From Streptomyces chartreusis NRRL 3882 (GTDB lineage: Bacteria; Actinomycetota; Actinomycetes; Streptomycetales; Streptomycetaceae), in NCBI RefSeq assembly GCF_900236475.1, contig NZ_LT963352.1, positions 6,886,001 to 6,950,000 on the forward strand: DNA of 64,000 nt, given 5' to 3'. Shown piece by piece: positions 25,186-34,123 of the stretch; position 1 is the first letter of the stretch, and each line of letters begins with the position of its first letter. Under the pieces are notes generated by a model that was given only the letters and a program-made list of their open reading frames with translations, made no database searches and was not told the origin of the DNA. Position numbers and translations under genes: made by a program.

Positions 25186-26223
25186 GTGTGGACCGACAAT
25201 CAGCGGGCGGAGCCGGGTGCCGAGCGGCCCGGTGGTGCCCGGCGCCGGGCCACGATCCATGACGTCGCACGACTGGCCGGCGTGTCACGGCAGACGGTCT
25301 CCCGGGCGGTCAACGACAAGGGTGAGATCGACCCGGCCACCAAGGAACGGGTCCTGGAGGCGGCCCGGCTCCTGGACTACCGGCCCAGCCGTTTCGCGCG
25401 CGGACTCGTCCAGAAGGGGGCGGTGACGGCGGGCCTGGTCATCCCGGACCTGCGGAACCCCTTCTTCCCCGAGGTGGCCGCCGGAGTGCTGGAGGCGGCC
25501 GAGCAGCGCGGCTGGCAGGTGGTCGTGTGGGACTCCCGTATCGACGAGGCCAGGGAGCGGCAGGCGCTCGACGTGCTCTCCCACCAGGCGGACGCGGTGG
25601 TGGGCTACTTCAAGGACCCGGACGACGTCCTCACCCGGCACCTCGGAGGCGTGCCGCTGGTGCTGCTGGAACGGGGCCCGCAGCAGACCCGGTTCGCGGC
25701 CGTGGGCATCGACGCCGCCACCGGAGTCGAGCAGGGCATGAACCACCTGTTCCGCGCGGGGCACCGCAGGATCGGCATGCTGGACGGCGTGCACGGCCCC
25801 GGCCCCCGCAGGCTGGCCTTCCTGGAGCAGGTGCGGCGGCTCGGACTGCCGGTCGACGAGGACTGGGTCGTGGTGTGCCCCGAGCACAGCGTGACCGGCG
25901 GCGAGGCCGGCATGGAACGGCTGCTGGCGGAGCGGCCCGAGATCACCGCGGTCTTCGGCTTCAACGACCTGATCGCGGTCGGCGCGATGCGCACCGCCCG
26001 GCGCCGTGGCCGGAGCGTCCCCGACGATCTGGCGGTGCTGGGCTTCGACGGTCTCTCCCTGGGCGAGCTGGTGGACCCCGCCCTGACCACCCTGCACATC
26101 GACAAGCGGCGGCTGGGACGGCTGGCCGTGGAGCAGGTGGCCCGGCTGCGCGCGGGTGAGGAGCCGCTGCGGGGCGCGGACGCGTGGGTGGTGCCCGAGC
26201 TGGTGGTGCGCGCCTCCGCCTGA
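25186..26223 (+). CDS. LacI-family transcriptional regulator
   Basis: A 345-residue LacI/GalR repressor. The HTH TIHDVARLAGVSRQTVSRAV lies near residues 21-40, followed by the hinge LLDYRPSRFARGL and a sugar-binding periplasmic-binding-protein domain (AGLVIPDLRNPFFPEVAAGV ... FGFNDLIAVGAMR). Two GTG codons (25177 and 25186) are possible. The second is preferred because TAAAGT at 25173-25178 can act as a -10 placing +1 at 25186, giving a leaderless start. No sugar genes adjoin it; it is the only LacI gene in the window and a candidate for the operators at 39.8 and 43.3 kb. Confidence 0.87.
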   Translation: MWTDNQRAEPGAERPGGARRRATIHDVARLAGVSRQTVSRAVNDKGEIDPATKERVLEAARLLDYRPSRFARGLVQKGAVTAGLVIPDLRNPFFPEVAAGVLEAAEQRGWQVVVWDSRIDEARERQALDVLSHQADAVVGYFKDPDDVLTRHLGGVPLVLLERGPQQTRFAAVGIDAATGVEQGMNHLFRAGHRRIGMLDGVHGPGPRRLAFLEQVRRLGLPVDEDWVVVCPEHSVTGGEAGMERLLAERPEITAVFGFNDLIAVGAMRTARRRGRSVPDDLAVLGFDGLSLGELVDPALTTLHIDKRRLGRLAVEQVARLRAGEEPLRGADAWVVPELVVRASA

Positions 26224-26475
26224 CCTCGCCTCCGCCCGACCTCGTCCGACCGTCCGGGCGTGGGTCCGCCAGATCGTTCCGCGCAGTTCCCTCGACACCG
26301 GTTTTCGGACGCCTCCACATCCTCTTCGGGGCGCGGCACTTCCTGCGGGATCTGGCTGCGGGGGCGATGAAGATGTGAGGCGGCGGGTGTACGGGCCCGG
26401 GCCCGTCGGCCGATCTCGATAAGGTGCGGAGAGGGTCCCCGGTCCGTGAGTCCCCGGTTGGTGAGGAGTGGCTGC

Positions 26476-27072
26476 ATGGCGCAGGTCAGGCCCATGCGGG
26501 CGGATGCTCGGCGTAATTACGAGCGGTTGCTGAAGGTGGCCGTGGAGGCCTTCGCCGAGCACGGGGAGGGCGCGTCGCTCGACGACATCGCCAAGCGGGC
26601 CGGGGTCGGCTCGGGCACGCTGTACCGGCACTTCCCGACCCGGCAGGACCTGCTGGAGGCCGCCTATCTGGACCGGATCGAGGCGATGGCGGCGCGGGCC
26701 GACGAACTCGCGGCCGGGCTGCCGCCGGGCGAGGCGCTCGGGGAGTGGCTGTACGAACTCGGTGCCGGGCTGATCCGGATGCGCGGTCTGAAGGCCCTCC
26801 TCGGCCCGGCCGTCACCGACGGCGACTCGGCCATGGCCACGGCCTGCGGCGACGCGGTGAACAGCGCGGCGGCCCGGCTGGTCCGCGCAGCTCAGCGGGA
26901 GGGGACGCTGCGCGGCGACGTCGAGCCGGTCGAGGTGCTCCGGCTGGCCCACGGCGTGGCGACGGCCTCGGAGCTGGCGGACGGGGAGGGCAGGCACATG
27001 CGGCGGTATCTGGCGTTGCTGACGGAGGGGTTGCGGCCGTTGCCGCCGGGTGGCCGTGACCGTGAGGGCTGA
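26476..27072 (+). CDS. TetR-family regulator
   Basis: A 198-residue TetR protein with the HTH at residues 9-55 (NYERLLKVAVEAFAEHGEGA, AKRAGVGSGTLYRHFPTRQD) and a C-terminal domain of the common SbtR-like type (LIRMRGLKALLGPAVTDGDS). ATG 26476 follows a GAGGAG ribosome site; the 10 residues available upstream are unlikely to be translated. It stands alone, with a convergent TerD gene downstream, so its targets cannot be named. Confidence 0.87.
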   Translation: MAQVRPMRADARRNYERLLKVAVEAFAEHGEGASLDDIAKRAGVGSGTLYRHFPTRQDLLEAAYLDRIEAMAARADELAAGLPPGEALGEWLYELGAGLIRMRGLKALLGPAVTDGDSAMATACGDAVNSAAARLVRAAQREGTLRGDVEPVEVLRLAHGVATASELADGEGRHMRRYLALLTEGLRPLPPGGRDREG

Positions 27073-27211
27073 GGCGGCGGCACAGCGGGATGCGGCGGCG
27101 CCTCCGGCAGGCTGGGCGTCGGGTCGGTCGCCCGCGCCCGGGCCGGCGGCGGAGGCCTTGAGGTCTGGTGGCCGAGTGCCGGGGCCGTGACCCCCGGCCG
27201 CCGGGACGGCC

Positions 27212-27238
27212 GGACGCCCCCTCGGGCAGGGGGCGTCC
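27212..27238. terminator. Bidirectional hairpin between TetR and TerD genes
   Basis: GGACGCCCCCT at 27212-27222 pairs with AGGGGGCGTCC at 27228-27238 around CGGGC. It lies between two convergent genes and 22 bp before the end of the minus-strand TerD gene. Confidence 0.75.
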
Positions 27239-27259
27239 CGGAGCCGGGGCGGGGTGCCG

Positions 27260-28468
27260 TTACAGCGCCTGCGCGGCCGGCTTCACCATTCCCCTGACCG
27301 TGCGGGACTTCACGAAGTCGCCGATCGCCGTCATCTCCCACTCGCCGGAGAACTGGCGGATCAGCTTGGCCATCATCACGCCGGTCTGCGGCTCGGCGCT
27401 GGTGAGGTCGAAACGAACCAGCTCCTCGCCGGTGGTGGCGTCCAGGAGGCGGCAGTAGGCCTTGGCGACCTCGGTGAACTTCTGGCCGGAGAAGGAGTTG
27501 ACCGTGAAGACCAGGCCGGTGACCTCCTGGGGGAGGCGGCCGAGGTCGACCGTGATGACCTCGTCGTCGCCACCGCCCTCGCCCGTGAGGTTGTCGCCGG
27601 AGTGCCGGATGGCGCCGCCCACGATCTGCAGCTTGCCGAAGTAGCAGCTGTCGATGTGGTTGCGCTGCGGCCCGTAGGCGATGACCGAGGCGTCCAGGTC
27701 GATGTCCTTGCCGCGGTAGGCCGGCTCCCAGCCGAGGCCCATCTGGACCTGGGAGAGCAGCGGGCGGCCGCCCTTGATCAGGGAGACGGTCTGGTTCTTC
27801 TGGAGGCTGACGCGGCCCTTGTCGAGGTTGATCTTGCCCGAGCCGGGCGCGGGCGGCGGCGGAGCGGCCGGAGCCGGGGGCGCCGCGGGCGTGGTGACGG
27901 GCGGGGCAGGCGGCTGCGCCGGGGCCGGCGGCGGGGTCACCGGCTGGGCCGGGGCCGCCGCGGCCGGTTCCTCCACCGTGACACCGAAGTCCGTGGCGAT
28001 GCCGGCGAGGCCGTTGGCGTATCCCTGGCCGACGGCTCGGGCCTTCCACTGGCCGTTGCGCCGGTAGATCTCCACGATCACCAGGGCCGTCTCGTCACCG
28101 AGCTGCGGGGGCGTGAACGAGGCCAGGACGGAGCTGTCGTCCGCGTTGCGGATCGTGGCCGTCGGTTCGATGCCCCGGAAGGTCTGGCCCGCGGCGTCCG
28201 GGCTCGCCGTGACGACGATCTTCTCGATGCCGGGGGGCACGGCCGTCGTGTCTACCACGATCGCGTCGGGCGTGGTGCCGCCGCCCGAGCGGTACGTCAC
28301 GCCCGGGCCCGACGGCTGGTTGTAGAAGATGAAGTCGTCGTCGGAGCGCACCTTGCCGTCGGCGGTGAGCAGCAGGCCCGATACGTCGAGCCGCACCGGT
28401 GCGGCGACGTCCACCGTCACGCGGGCGGCGGACAGGGGGATGTTCGAGCCGGGGGTCATAGCTGTCAT
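27260..28468 (-). CDS. Double TerD-domain stress protein
   Basis: A 402-residue cytoplasmic protein with two TerD-type domains joined by a Pro/Ala-rich linker. The N-terminal domain (about 1-165) has the calcium-site motif KVRSDDDFIFYNQPSGPGV. The linker covers about 166-210 (nearly all Pro and Ala). The C-terminal domain (about 212-400) has VSLQKNQTVSLIKGG and GKDIDLDASVIAYG but reads CYFGKLQI where canonical TerD has the DDxFYN box. TerD proteins bind calcium and take part in tellurite resistance and general stress. ATG 28459 is an alternative start. It is not accompanied by a wider ter cluster here. Confidence 0.88.
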   Translation of the reverse strand: MTAMTPGSNIPLSAARVTVDVAAPVRLDVSGLLLTADGKVRSDDDFIFYNQPSGPGVTYRSGGGTTPDAIVVDTTAVPPGIEKIVVTASPDAAGQTFRGIEPTATIRNADDSSVLASFTPPQLGDETALVIVEIYRRNGQWKARAVGQGYANGLAGIATDFGVTVEEPAAAAPAQPVTPPPAPAQPPAPPVTTPAAPPAPAAPPPPAPGSGKINLDKGRVSLQKNQTVSLIKGGRPLLSQVQMGLGWEPAYRGKDIDLDASVIAYGPQRNHIDSCYFGKLQIVGGAIRHSGDNLTGEGGGDDEVITVDLGRLPQEVTGLVFTVNSFSGQKFTEVAKAYCRLLDATTGEELVRFDLTSAEPQTGVMMAKLIRQFSGEWEMTAIGDFVKSRTVRGMVKPAAQAL

Positions 28469-28523
28469 GCCGGGTGAACGAGCGAGGCGGTTTTGCCGTT
28501 CCCTTACCTTGGGCCCATTCGGG

Positions 28524-28745
28524 TCAGCGGCGGTTGCGGGGGTGGTCGCGGGCGGTGCGTTCGTTGCCCCGCTTGTAGTTTCCGGTCCAGCGGGCCATGA
28601 CGAGCTGGGGGTCACAGGCCTCGACCTCGGCGACGAACTGCTCGGCCCGGGGGCCGTTCAGCGTGGTGGCGGGGCGGCCGTGGTGGGTGATGCGGACGGT
28701 TCCGCCCGCGTGCTGCTCGTAGGCGAATCCCTGTGGTCGTGGCAT
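28524..28745 (-). CDS. Small conserved protein of unknown function
   Basis: A 73-residue basic protein starting MPRPQGFAYEQHAGGTVRIT, without signal peptide or membrane segment and ending in an Arg-rich tail. The first 50 residues have the alternating pattern of a small beta-alpha fold (VRITHHGRPATTLNGPRAEQ). I recall near-identical small proteins in other Streptomyces, but no function is known. Confidence 0.7.
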   Translation of the reverse strand: MPRPQGFAYEQHAGGTVRITHHGRPATTLNGPRAEQFVAEVEACDPQLVMARWTGNYKRGNERTARDHPRNRR

Positions 28746-28816
28746 GCGTGCGAGCGTACGGGGCGGGGGGCGGGCGACCCACTTGTTTTCGCCTGCCCCC
28801 CGGAGCGGTCCGTTCC

Positions 28817-29806
28817 CTACGGAACGACGACGATCTTGCGGCCGACCCCCGCCGCGAACTGCTCCAGCGCCTCCGGGTACCGCTCCAGCGGGATCCGGTC
28901 GCTGATGAAGATGTCGGGGTCCAGGACTCCGTTCGCGAACAGCTCGGCCGCCCGCTCGAAGCTGTGCAGCACCGCCATCGAGCCCGTGATGGTGATCTCC
29001 TGGTTGTAGATGCGGTACGGGTCGATGGTCACGCGCGTCGCGTAGTCGGCCACGCCGAACTGGAGGAACGTGCCGGCCTTCGCCACCCGGTCCAGGCCGT
29101 CCTGGATCGCCGCCGCGTTGCCCGTGGCGTCGACGACCAGGTCCCAGCCCTGCGGGCGGTCCAGTTCGTCCGGGTTGGCCGCCGACGCCGAGACGCCGAG
29201 GCGGCGGGCCGTCTCCAGGCGGGCCGGGTTCACGTCGACGACGTCCACGCTCGCCGCACCCGTGCGCTTGGCCAGCTCCAGCATCATCAGGCCCATCGTG
29301 CCGGAGCCGTAGATCAGGACGTGCGCGCCGAGCCGGGACCGGAGCACGTCGTAGCCGCGTACCGCGCAGGACAGCGGCTCCACGAGGGCCGCGTCCTGCG
29401 TGCGGACGTGCTCGGGCAGCTTCACACAGTTCGCCACCGGGGCGACCGCGTACGTGGCCGCGCCTCCGGCCGTCGTGACGCCGATCGCCGCCCAGCGTTC
29501 GCAGAGGTTGTTGTGGCCGGTACGGCAGTAGCGGCACTCGAAGCAGTACAGGGACGGGTCGACCGCGACCCGGTCGCCCACCGACACCTCGGTGACCTGG
29601 GTGCCGACCCCGACCACCTCGCCCGCGAACTCGTGCCCGGGCACGATCGGCAGCTTCGGGGCGAACTCGCCCTGGAGGATGTGCAGGTCCGTGCCGCACA
29701 GCCCGCAGGCCGCGACCTCGACGACGACCTCGCGCGGCCCTGGCGTCGGGTCCGGGACCTCGGCGACGACGGCCTTGCCCACGGACTCGATGACGGCGGC
29801 CTTCAT
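28817..29806 (-). CDS. Zinc-dependent polyol/alcohol dehydrogenase
   Basis: Medium-chain dehydrogenase of 329 residues, probably oxidising the sugar alcohol imported by the coupled ABC transporter. The catalytic zinc site includes Cys in GLCGTDLH and GHE in PGHEFAGEVVG. The structural zinc cysteines are CFECRYCRTGHNNLC. The Rossmann motif is YGSGTMGLMMLELA. The ATG overlaps the permease stop by ATGA. The family includes sorbitol, xylitol and arabitol dehydrogenases; the exact polyol cannot be fixed from sequence. Confidence 0.9.
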   Translation of the reverse strand: MKAAVIESVGKAVVAEVPDPTPGPREVVVEVAACGLCGTDLHILQGEFAPKLPIVPGHEFAGEVVGVGTQVTEVSVGDRVAVDPSLYCFECRYCRTGHNNLCERWAAIGVTTAGGAATYAVAPVANCVKLPEHVRTQDAALVEPLSCAVRGYDVLRSRLGAHVLIYGSGTMGLMMLELAKRTGAASVDVVDVNPARLETARRLGVSASAANPDELDRPQGWDLVVDATGNAAAIQDGLDRVAKAGTFLQFGVADYATRVTIDPYRIYNQEITITGSMAVLHSFERAAELFANGVLDPDIFISDRIPLERYPEALEQFAAGVGRKIVVVP

Positions 29807-30654
29807 TTGACGGCTCCCAACGACAGGCCCTGGACGAGCTTGTCCTGGGCGGCGAACCCCGCGGCGAGCACCGGCAGGGAGATGACGAGCGACGCGGCGC
29901 ACACCTTCGCCAGGAACAGGCCCTGGCTGGTGATGAAGCCGGTCAGGAAGACGGGGGCGGTCTCGGCGACCACGCCGGTCAGCACCCGTGCGAAGAGCAG
30001 TTCGTTCCAGCTGAAGATGAAGCAGATCAGGGCTGTCGCCGCGATTCCGGGCAGTGAGATCGGGGCCACTACGCGGGCCAGGATCGTCGGCAGCCTCGCC
30101 CCGTCGACCCGGGCCGCCTCGATCACCGCGACCGGGATCTCGGCGAGGAACGACTGCATCATCCACACCGCGATCGGCAGGTTCATGGAGGTGTAGAGGA
30201 TGACCAGCAGCCAGATGTTGTCGAGCATCCCGGCGTTCTTGGCGAAGAGGTAGATCGGGAGCAGGCCCGCGACCGCCGGCAGCATCTTCGTGGAGAGGAA
30301 GAAGAACAGGACGTCCGTCCACTTGCGGACGCGGTTGATCGACAGCGCGTACGCCGCCGGGAAGGCCAGCAGCAGGACCAGCAGGGTCGAGGCCACCGAC
30401 GCGACCGTGGAGTTGATCAGCGCCGGCCAGGGGCTCGCGCCGCCGCCCGCGCCGAAGAACTCGCGGTAGCCGTCCAGGGTCAGGGCCGCGGCGAAGGAGG
30501 GCGGGTTGGTCGCCGCGTCCTGCTCGGAGTGGAAGGACGTCAGCGCCATCCACGCGATGGGCAGGAAGAACGCGATGCCGAGCAGCCAGGCCAGCAGGCC
30601 CAGGCCCGCACCCTTGCCACGGACACGACGGACACGCAGGGCGTTCGTGCTCAT
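29803..30654 (-). CDS. Polyol/sugar ABC transporter permease (MalG type)
   Basis: Inner-membrane subunit of a CUT1 importer, 283 residues with six predicted helices. The EAA loop reads EAARVDGARLPTILARVVAP, where it contacts the ATPase. No ATPase gene is present, so it presumably shares a general MsiK-type ATPase encoded elsewhere, as is usual in Streptomyces. It overlaps both neighbours by ATGA. Confidence 0.92.
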   Translation of the reverse strand: MSTNALRVRRVRGKGAGLGLLAWLLGIAFFLPIAWMALTSFHSEQDAATNPPSFAAALTLDGYREFFGAGGGASPWPALINSTVASVASTLLVLLLAFPAAYALSINRVRKWTDVLFFFLSTKMLPAVAGLLPIYLFAKNAGMLDNIWLLVILYTSMNLPIAVWMMQSFLAEIPVAVIEAARVDGARLPTILARVVAPISLPGIAATALICFIFSWNELLFARVLTGVVAETAPVFLTGFITSQGLFLAKVCAASLVISLPVLAAGFAAQDKLVQGLSLGAVK

Positions 30655-31592
30655 GCGCGGGACACCTCCTCGCGGAACAGGGACGACACCACGCGCAGGG
30701 CGAAGGTCGCGATGACGATCGAGCCGATGACCACCAGGACGCCCGCTGCCGAGGCGAGGCCGTTCTCGTGGGCCTGGTAGAAGCTCTGGTAGACGGTGTA
30801 GGGGAGGTTGGCGGTGCCCAGGCCGCCGGACGTGATCGTGAAGACCGCGTCGAAGTTCTGGACGATGTAGATCGAGCCCAGCAGGGCGCCCAGTTCGAGG
30901 TAGCGGCGCAGGTGCGGGAGCGTCAGATGGACGAAGATCTGCCAGTCGCTCGCGCCGTCGACCCGGGCCGCCTCGATCTGCTCGTGGTCGCGGCTCTGGA
31001 GGCCGGCCAGCAGGATGAGCATCATGAACGGCGTCCACTGCCAGACGAGCGACGCCTCGACCGCGAGCAGCGGGGTGTTGGAGATCCAGTCGGGCTGCGG
31101 GCCGCCCACATAGTGCAACAACCCGTTGAACAGGCCGTATTCGGGGTTGTAGAGCACGTGCTTCCAGAGCAGGGCCGCCGCGACGGGGACCACCAGGAAC
31201 GGGGCGATCAGCAGCGTCCGTACGATGCCCCGGCCGCGGAACCTCCGGTCCAGCAGCAGGGCGAGAGCGAGTCCCAGCACCAGGCTGGCCAGGACCACCG
31301 CCACCGTGAGCAGGACGGTCGTCCACACCGACTGGCGCAGGTCCGCGTCGGTCAGGACCTCCTGGTAGTTGTCGAGGCCCGTGAAGTGGCGGGCGTCGGG
31401 ATAGAGGGAGTTCCAGTCGAAGAAGGAGATCACCAGCGTGGCCACGAAGGGCAGCTGGGTGACGACGATCATGAAGATCAGGGCGGGGAGCAGCGGGGCG
31501 CGGGTGGCCCAGGCGCGCAGGCGGGCGGAGGGCCGGCGGACCGGGGTGTGCCTCTCGGGAGCGGCCAGGGGGGCCGTTGTCGTGGCGGTCAT
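30651..31592 (-). CDS. Polyol/sugar ABC transporter permease (MalF type)
   Basis: Second CUT1 permease, 313 residues, with a basic Thr/Pro-rich N-terminus, six predicted membrane helices and the EAA loop EAARVDGASDWQIFVHLTLP. It resembles the sorbitol/mannitol SmoF-type permeases in layout (FDWNSLYPDARHFTGLDNY after helix 1). ATG 31592 overlaps the binding-protein stop and its own stop overlaps the next permease. Confidence 0.92.
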   Translation of the reverse strand: MTATTTAPLAAPERHTPVRRPSARLRAWATRAPLLPALIFMIVVTQLPFVATLVISFFDWNSLYPDARHFTGLDNYQEVLTDADLRQSVWTTVLLTVAVVLASLVLGLALALLLDRRFRGRGIVRTLLIAPFLVVPVAAALLWKHVLYNPEYGLFNGLLHYVGGPQPDWISNTPLLAVEASLVWQWTPFMMLILLAGLQSRDHEQIEAARVDGASDWQIFVHLTLPHLRRYLELGALLGSIYIVQNFDAVFTITSGGLGTANLPYTVYQSFYQAHENGLASAAGVLVVIGSIVIATFALRVVSSLFREEVSRA

Positions 31593-32962
31593 CGTCCCTC
31601 GTACTCCTCTGAGATCTTCTCGGCGAGCTCCTGTGACTTCTTCAGGGCCGACTCGACGGACTGGCGTCCGGCGATGGCCGCGCTGATCTCCTGCGAGACC
31701 TTGGTGCCGAGGTCGGTGAACTCGGGGATGCCGACGAACTGGATGCCGGGCGCGGGCCGCGGCTGCACGCCGGGGTCGTTCGGGCGGGCGCCTTCGATGG
31801 CCTGCTTGGTCATCTCCTGGAAGGCGGCGGCCTCCTTGCGGTAGTCGGCGTTGGCGTAGGTCGACGCCCGCTTGCCGGCCGGGACGTTGGACCAGCCGAT
31901 CTGGTCGCCGACCAGCTGTTCGTACTTCTTGCCGGACGCCCAGGAGACGAACTTCCAGGCGTCGTCGGAGTTGCGGGAGGCCTTCTGGATGCCCCAGGCC
32001 CAGGTGTAGAGCCAGCCGGAGGACTTCGTCTTCTCGACGGGGGCGGGGGCGTAGCCGACCTTGCCCTTGACCGGGGAGTTCGCCGCCTCCAGGGATCCGG
32101 CCGCGGAGGTGGCGTCGTACCACATGGCGACCTTGCCCTGGGTCATGTTGTTCAGGCACTCGGCGAAGCCGGACTGGGCGGCGCCGGACTCGCCGTGTTC
32201 GCGGACCAGGCCGACGTAGAACTTCGTCGCCTTCTCGAAGGCGGGGGAGTCGAGCTGTGCCTTCCAGTCCTTGTCGAACCAGGTGCCGCCGAAGGTGTTC
32301 ACGACGGTGGTCAGGGGGGCCATCACCTCGCCCCAGCCGGGCAGGCCGCGCAGGCAGATGCCCTTCATGCCGGGTTCGGCGCCGTCCGCCTTCGCCGCGA
32401 GGTCCGCCACCTGCTGCCAGGTGGGGTGGGCGGGCATCGTCAGGCCCTTCTTCTCGAACACGTCCTTGCGGTACATCAGGAACGACGACTCGCCGTAGAA
32501 GGGCTGGCCGTAGAGCTTGCCGTCGTCCCCGGTGAGGGACTGGCGCATCGGCTTCAGGATGTCCTGCTCGTCGTAGGCCGGGTCCTTGGCCACATAGCCG
32601 TTCATCTCGTGCAGCCAGCCGTTGCGGGCGTAGATCGGTATCTCGTAGTTGGACAGCGTGGCGACGTCGTACTGGCCGGCCTGGTTGGCGAAGTCCTGGC
32701 TGATCTTGTCGCGGACGTCGTTCTCGGGCAGGACGGTGAAGTTGACCTTGATGCCGGTCTCTTTGGTGAAGTGGGCGCGGGTGAGCTTCTGGAGCTCGAC
32801 CATCTGGGGGTTGTTGACCATCAGGACGTTGATGGCGTCGCCGCCGGATCCGGCCCCGCCCGCGCCGACCCAGCAGCCGGAGAGCAGCGGGGCGAGCAGC
32901 GTCCCTGCGGCGGCCGCGGCGAGCGTGGCTCGCGGTGGCCGTCGTCGGCTCTGGGTTCGCAT
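31589..32962 (-). CDS. Polyol-binding lipoprotein of the ABC transporter
   Basis: Extracellular solute-binding protein (family 1), 457 residues. The lipobox LLSGC near residue 30 marks lipid anchoring after signal peptidase II. Regions such as SGWLYTWAWGIQKASRN and QFVGIPEFTDLGTKVSQ match the mannitol/sorbitol (SmoE) subgroup. ATG 32962 (MRTQSRRRPP) is the start with a normal signal. It is the first transporter gene of the operon, 81 bp after the DeoR gene, and overlaps the first permease by four bases. Confidence 0.92.
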   Translation of the reverse strand: MRTQSRRRPPRATLAAAAAGTLLAPLLSGCWVGAGGAGSGGDAINVLMVNNPQMVELQKLTRAHFTKETGIKVNFTVLPENDVRDKISQDFANQAGQYDVATLSNYEIPIYARNGWLHEMNGYVAKDPAYDEQDILKPMRQSLTGDDGKLYGQPFYGESSFLMYRKDVFEKKGLTMPAHPTWQQVADLAAKADGAEPGMKGICLRGLPGWGEVMAPLTTVVNTFGGTWFDKDWKAQLDSPAFEKATKFYVGLVREHGESGAAQSGFAECLNNMTQGKVAMWYDATSAAGSLEAANSPVKGKVGYAPAPVEKTKSSGWLYTWAWGIQKASRNSDDAWKFVSWASGKKYEQLVGDQIGWSNVPAGKRASTYANADYRKEAAAFQEMTKQAIEGARPNDPGVQPRPAPGIQFVGIPEFTDLGTKVSQEISAAIAGRQSVESALKKSQELAEKISEEYEGR

Positions 32963-33043
32963 GGATCGCTCCTGGATGTATGGGGAGATAAGGGGCATCG
33001 CAGGGCATGGAGGCGCCCTGGGGGGACAAGGGGTGGTGGGTGG

Positions 33044-33811
33044 TCAGACCCGGATGACCTGCGGTCCGAGCAGTGAGTAGCGGTGGGCCTCGGCGGCGGG
33101 CAGGAGCGTGCTCGTCACGATCGTCTCCAGGGAGCCGACCTCGGCGAACCGGCAGAAGCTGACCGCTCCGAACTTGGTGTGCACGCCCGCGAAGACCGTG
33201 CGGCGGGCGGCCCGGATCGCCTGGGTCTTGACCTCGCTGACAGCCGGGTCGGGGGTGGTGAGGCCGTGTTCGCGGGAGATGCCGTTGGCGCCGATGTACG
33301 CCAGGTCGACGACGAAACCGGCCAGCATCTTCGTCGTCCAGTGGTCGACGGTGGCGAGGGTGCCGGAGCGGACCCGGCCGCCGAGCAGGAGGACGGAGAC
33401 GGTGTCGGTCCCGGCGAGGGCGCCGGCGACGGGGAGGGACGCGGTGACCACGGTCAGCGGCCGGTCCCGGGGGAGTGCCTCGGCGATGAGCTGCGGGGTG
33501 AAGCCCTCGTCGACGAAGACGGTCTCGGCGTCGCCGAGCAGTTCGGCCGCGGCTGCCGCGATGCGGCGCTTCTCGGGGACGTGGCTGGTGGCGCGGAAGG
33601 CGAGCGTCGTCTCGAAGCCGGCGCTCTCCACCGGGTAGGCGCCGCCATGGGTGCGGCGGAGCAGGCCGTGGTCCTCCAGGACGCGCAGGTCCCGCCGGAC
33701 GGTCTCCTTGGCCACGCCCAGTTCGGCAGCGAGGGCGGTGACGTCCACAGAGCCGGCGCGCCGTGCGGCCAGCACGATCTCGCGCTGGCGTTCTTCCGCG
33801 GTTCTGGTCAT
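33044..33811 (-). CDS. DeoR-family repressor of the polyol operon
   Basis: A 255-residue DeoR regulator. The N-terminal HTH (EERQREIVLAARRAGSVDVT, ELGVAKETVRRDLRVLEDHG) is followed by the DeoRC sugar-phosphate-sensing domain (VFVDEGFTPQLIAEALP ... LAYIGANGISREHGLTTPD). It is first in a five-gene minus-strand operon with the transporter and dehydrogenase and most likely represses it until a phosphorylated or free polyol is present. Confidence 0.9.
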   Translation of the reverse strand: MTRTAEERQREIVLAARRAGSVDVTALAAELGVAKETVRRDLRVLEDHGLLRRTHGGAYPVESAGFETTLAFRATSHVPEKRRIAAAAAELLGDAETVFVDEGFTPQLIAEALPRDRPLTVVTASLPVAGALAGTDTVSVLLLGGRVRSGTLATVDHWTTKMLAGFVVDLAYIGANGISREHGLTTPDPAVSEVKTQAIRAARRTVFAGVHTKFGAVSFCRFAEVGSLETIVTSTLLPAAEAHRYSLLGPQVIRV

Positions 33812-34123
33812 GGCCGTCACCTGCCTTCCTGCCGTGCTGCCCGTTCGGGCCCTCGGTCGGGCCATGGGGGAAGTTCTACAGCGGGTGTTCTGCGGCGACC
33901 AGGTCTGTTGCGGAAGTGTTCCTGCCCGGGTGTGCCCGTTCGGTCCCGGACGTGCGCGACGTGCGGCAGGGGGGTCGCGGACGTCTGCGGGTGCGTTGTG
34001 GCTGGTCGCGCAGTTCCCCGCGCCCCTGAGGGCGCTGCCCGACCGCATCCGGACCGTGCCCGAATGCCCGGGCGGGCGGGCCCGTTCTCTGCCCGGCCGC
34101 CCTCTCGCGACGACTCTTTCCGG
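33812..34123. other. Promoter region of the DeoR operon with repeat copy 2
   Basis: 312 bp without a gene between the DeoR start and the end of the uronate dehydrogenase gene. It holds three GTTCT/GTTCC words (33873, 33887, 33918) that could be DeoR direct-repeat sites, and the intergenic hairpin repeat described separately. The remainder is unremarkable. Confidence 0.5.
33998..34033. repeat. Intergenic hairpin repeat, copy 2
   Basis: GTGGCTGGTCGCGCAGTTCC followed by CCGCGCCCCTGAGGGCG. It differs from copies 1 and 3 in the left arm (GGTCGCG for TTGGCGCG), which weakens the stem by one pair. It lies about 90 bp beyond the end of the uronate dehydrogenase gene. Confidence 0.8.

Noticed and set aside
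26278..26294. Possible fourth copy of the intergenic hairpin repeat
   Set aside because: Only CGCGCAGTTCCC is shared; the right arm CGCGCC is missing, so it cannot form the hairpin and may be chance.
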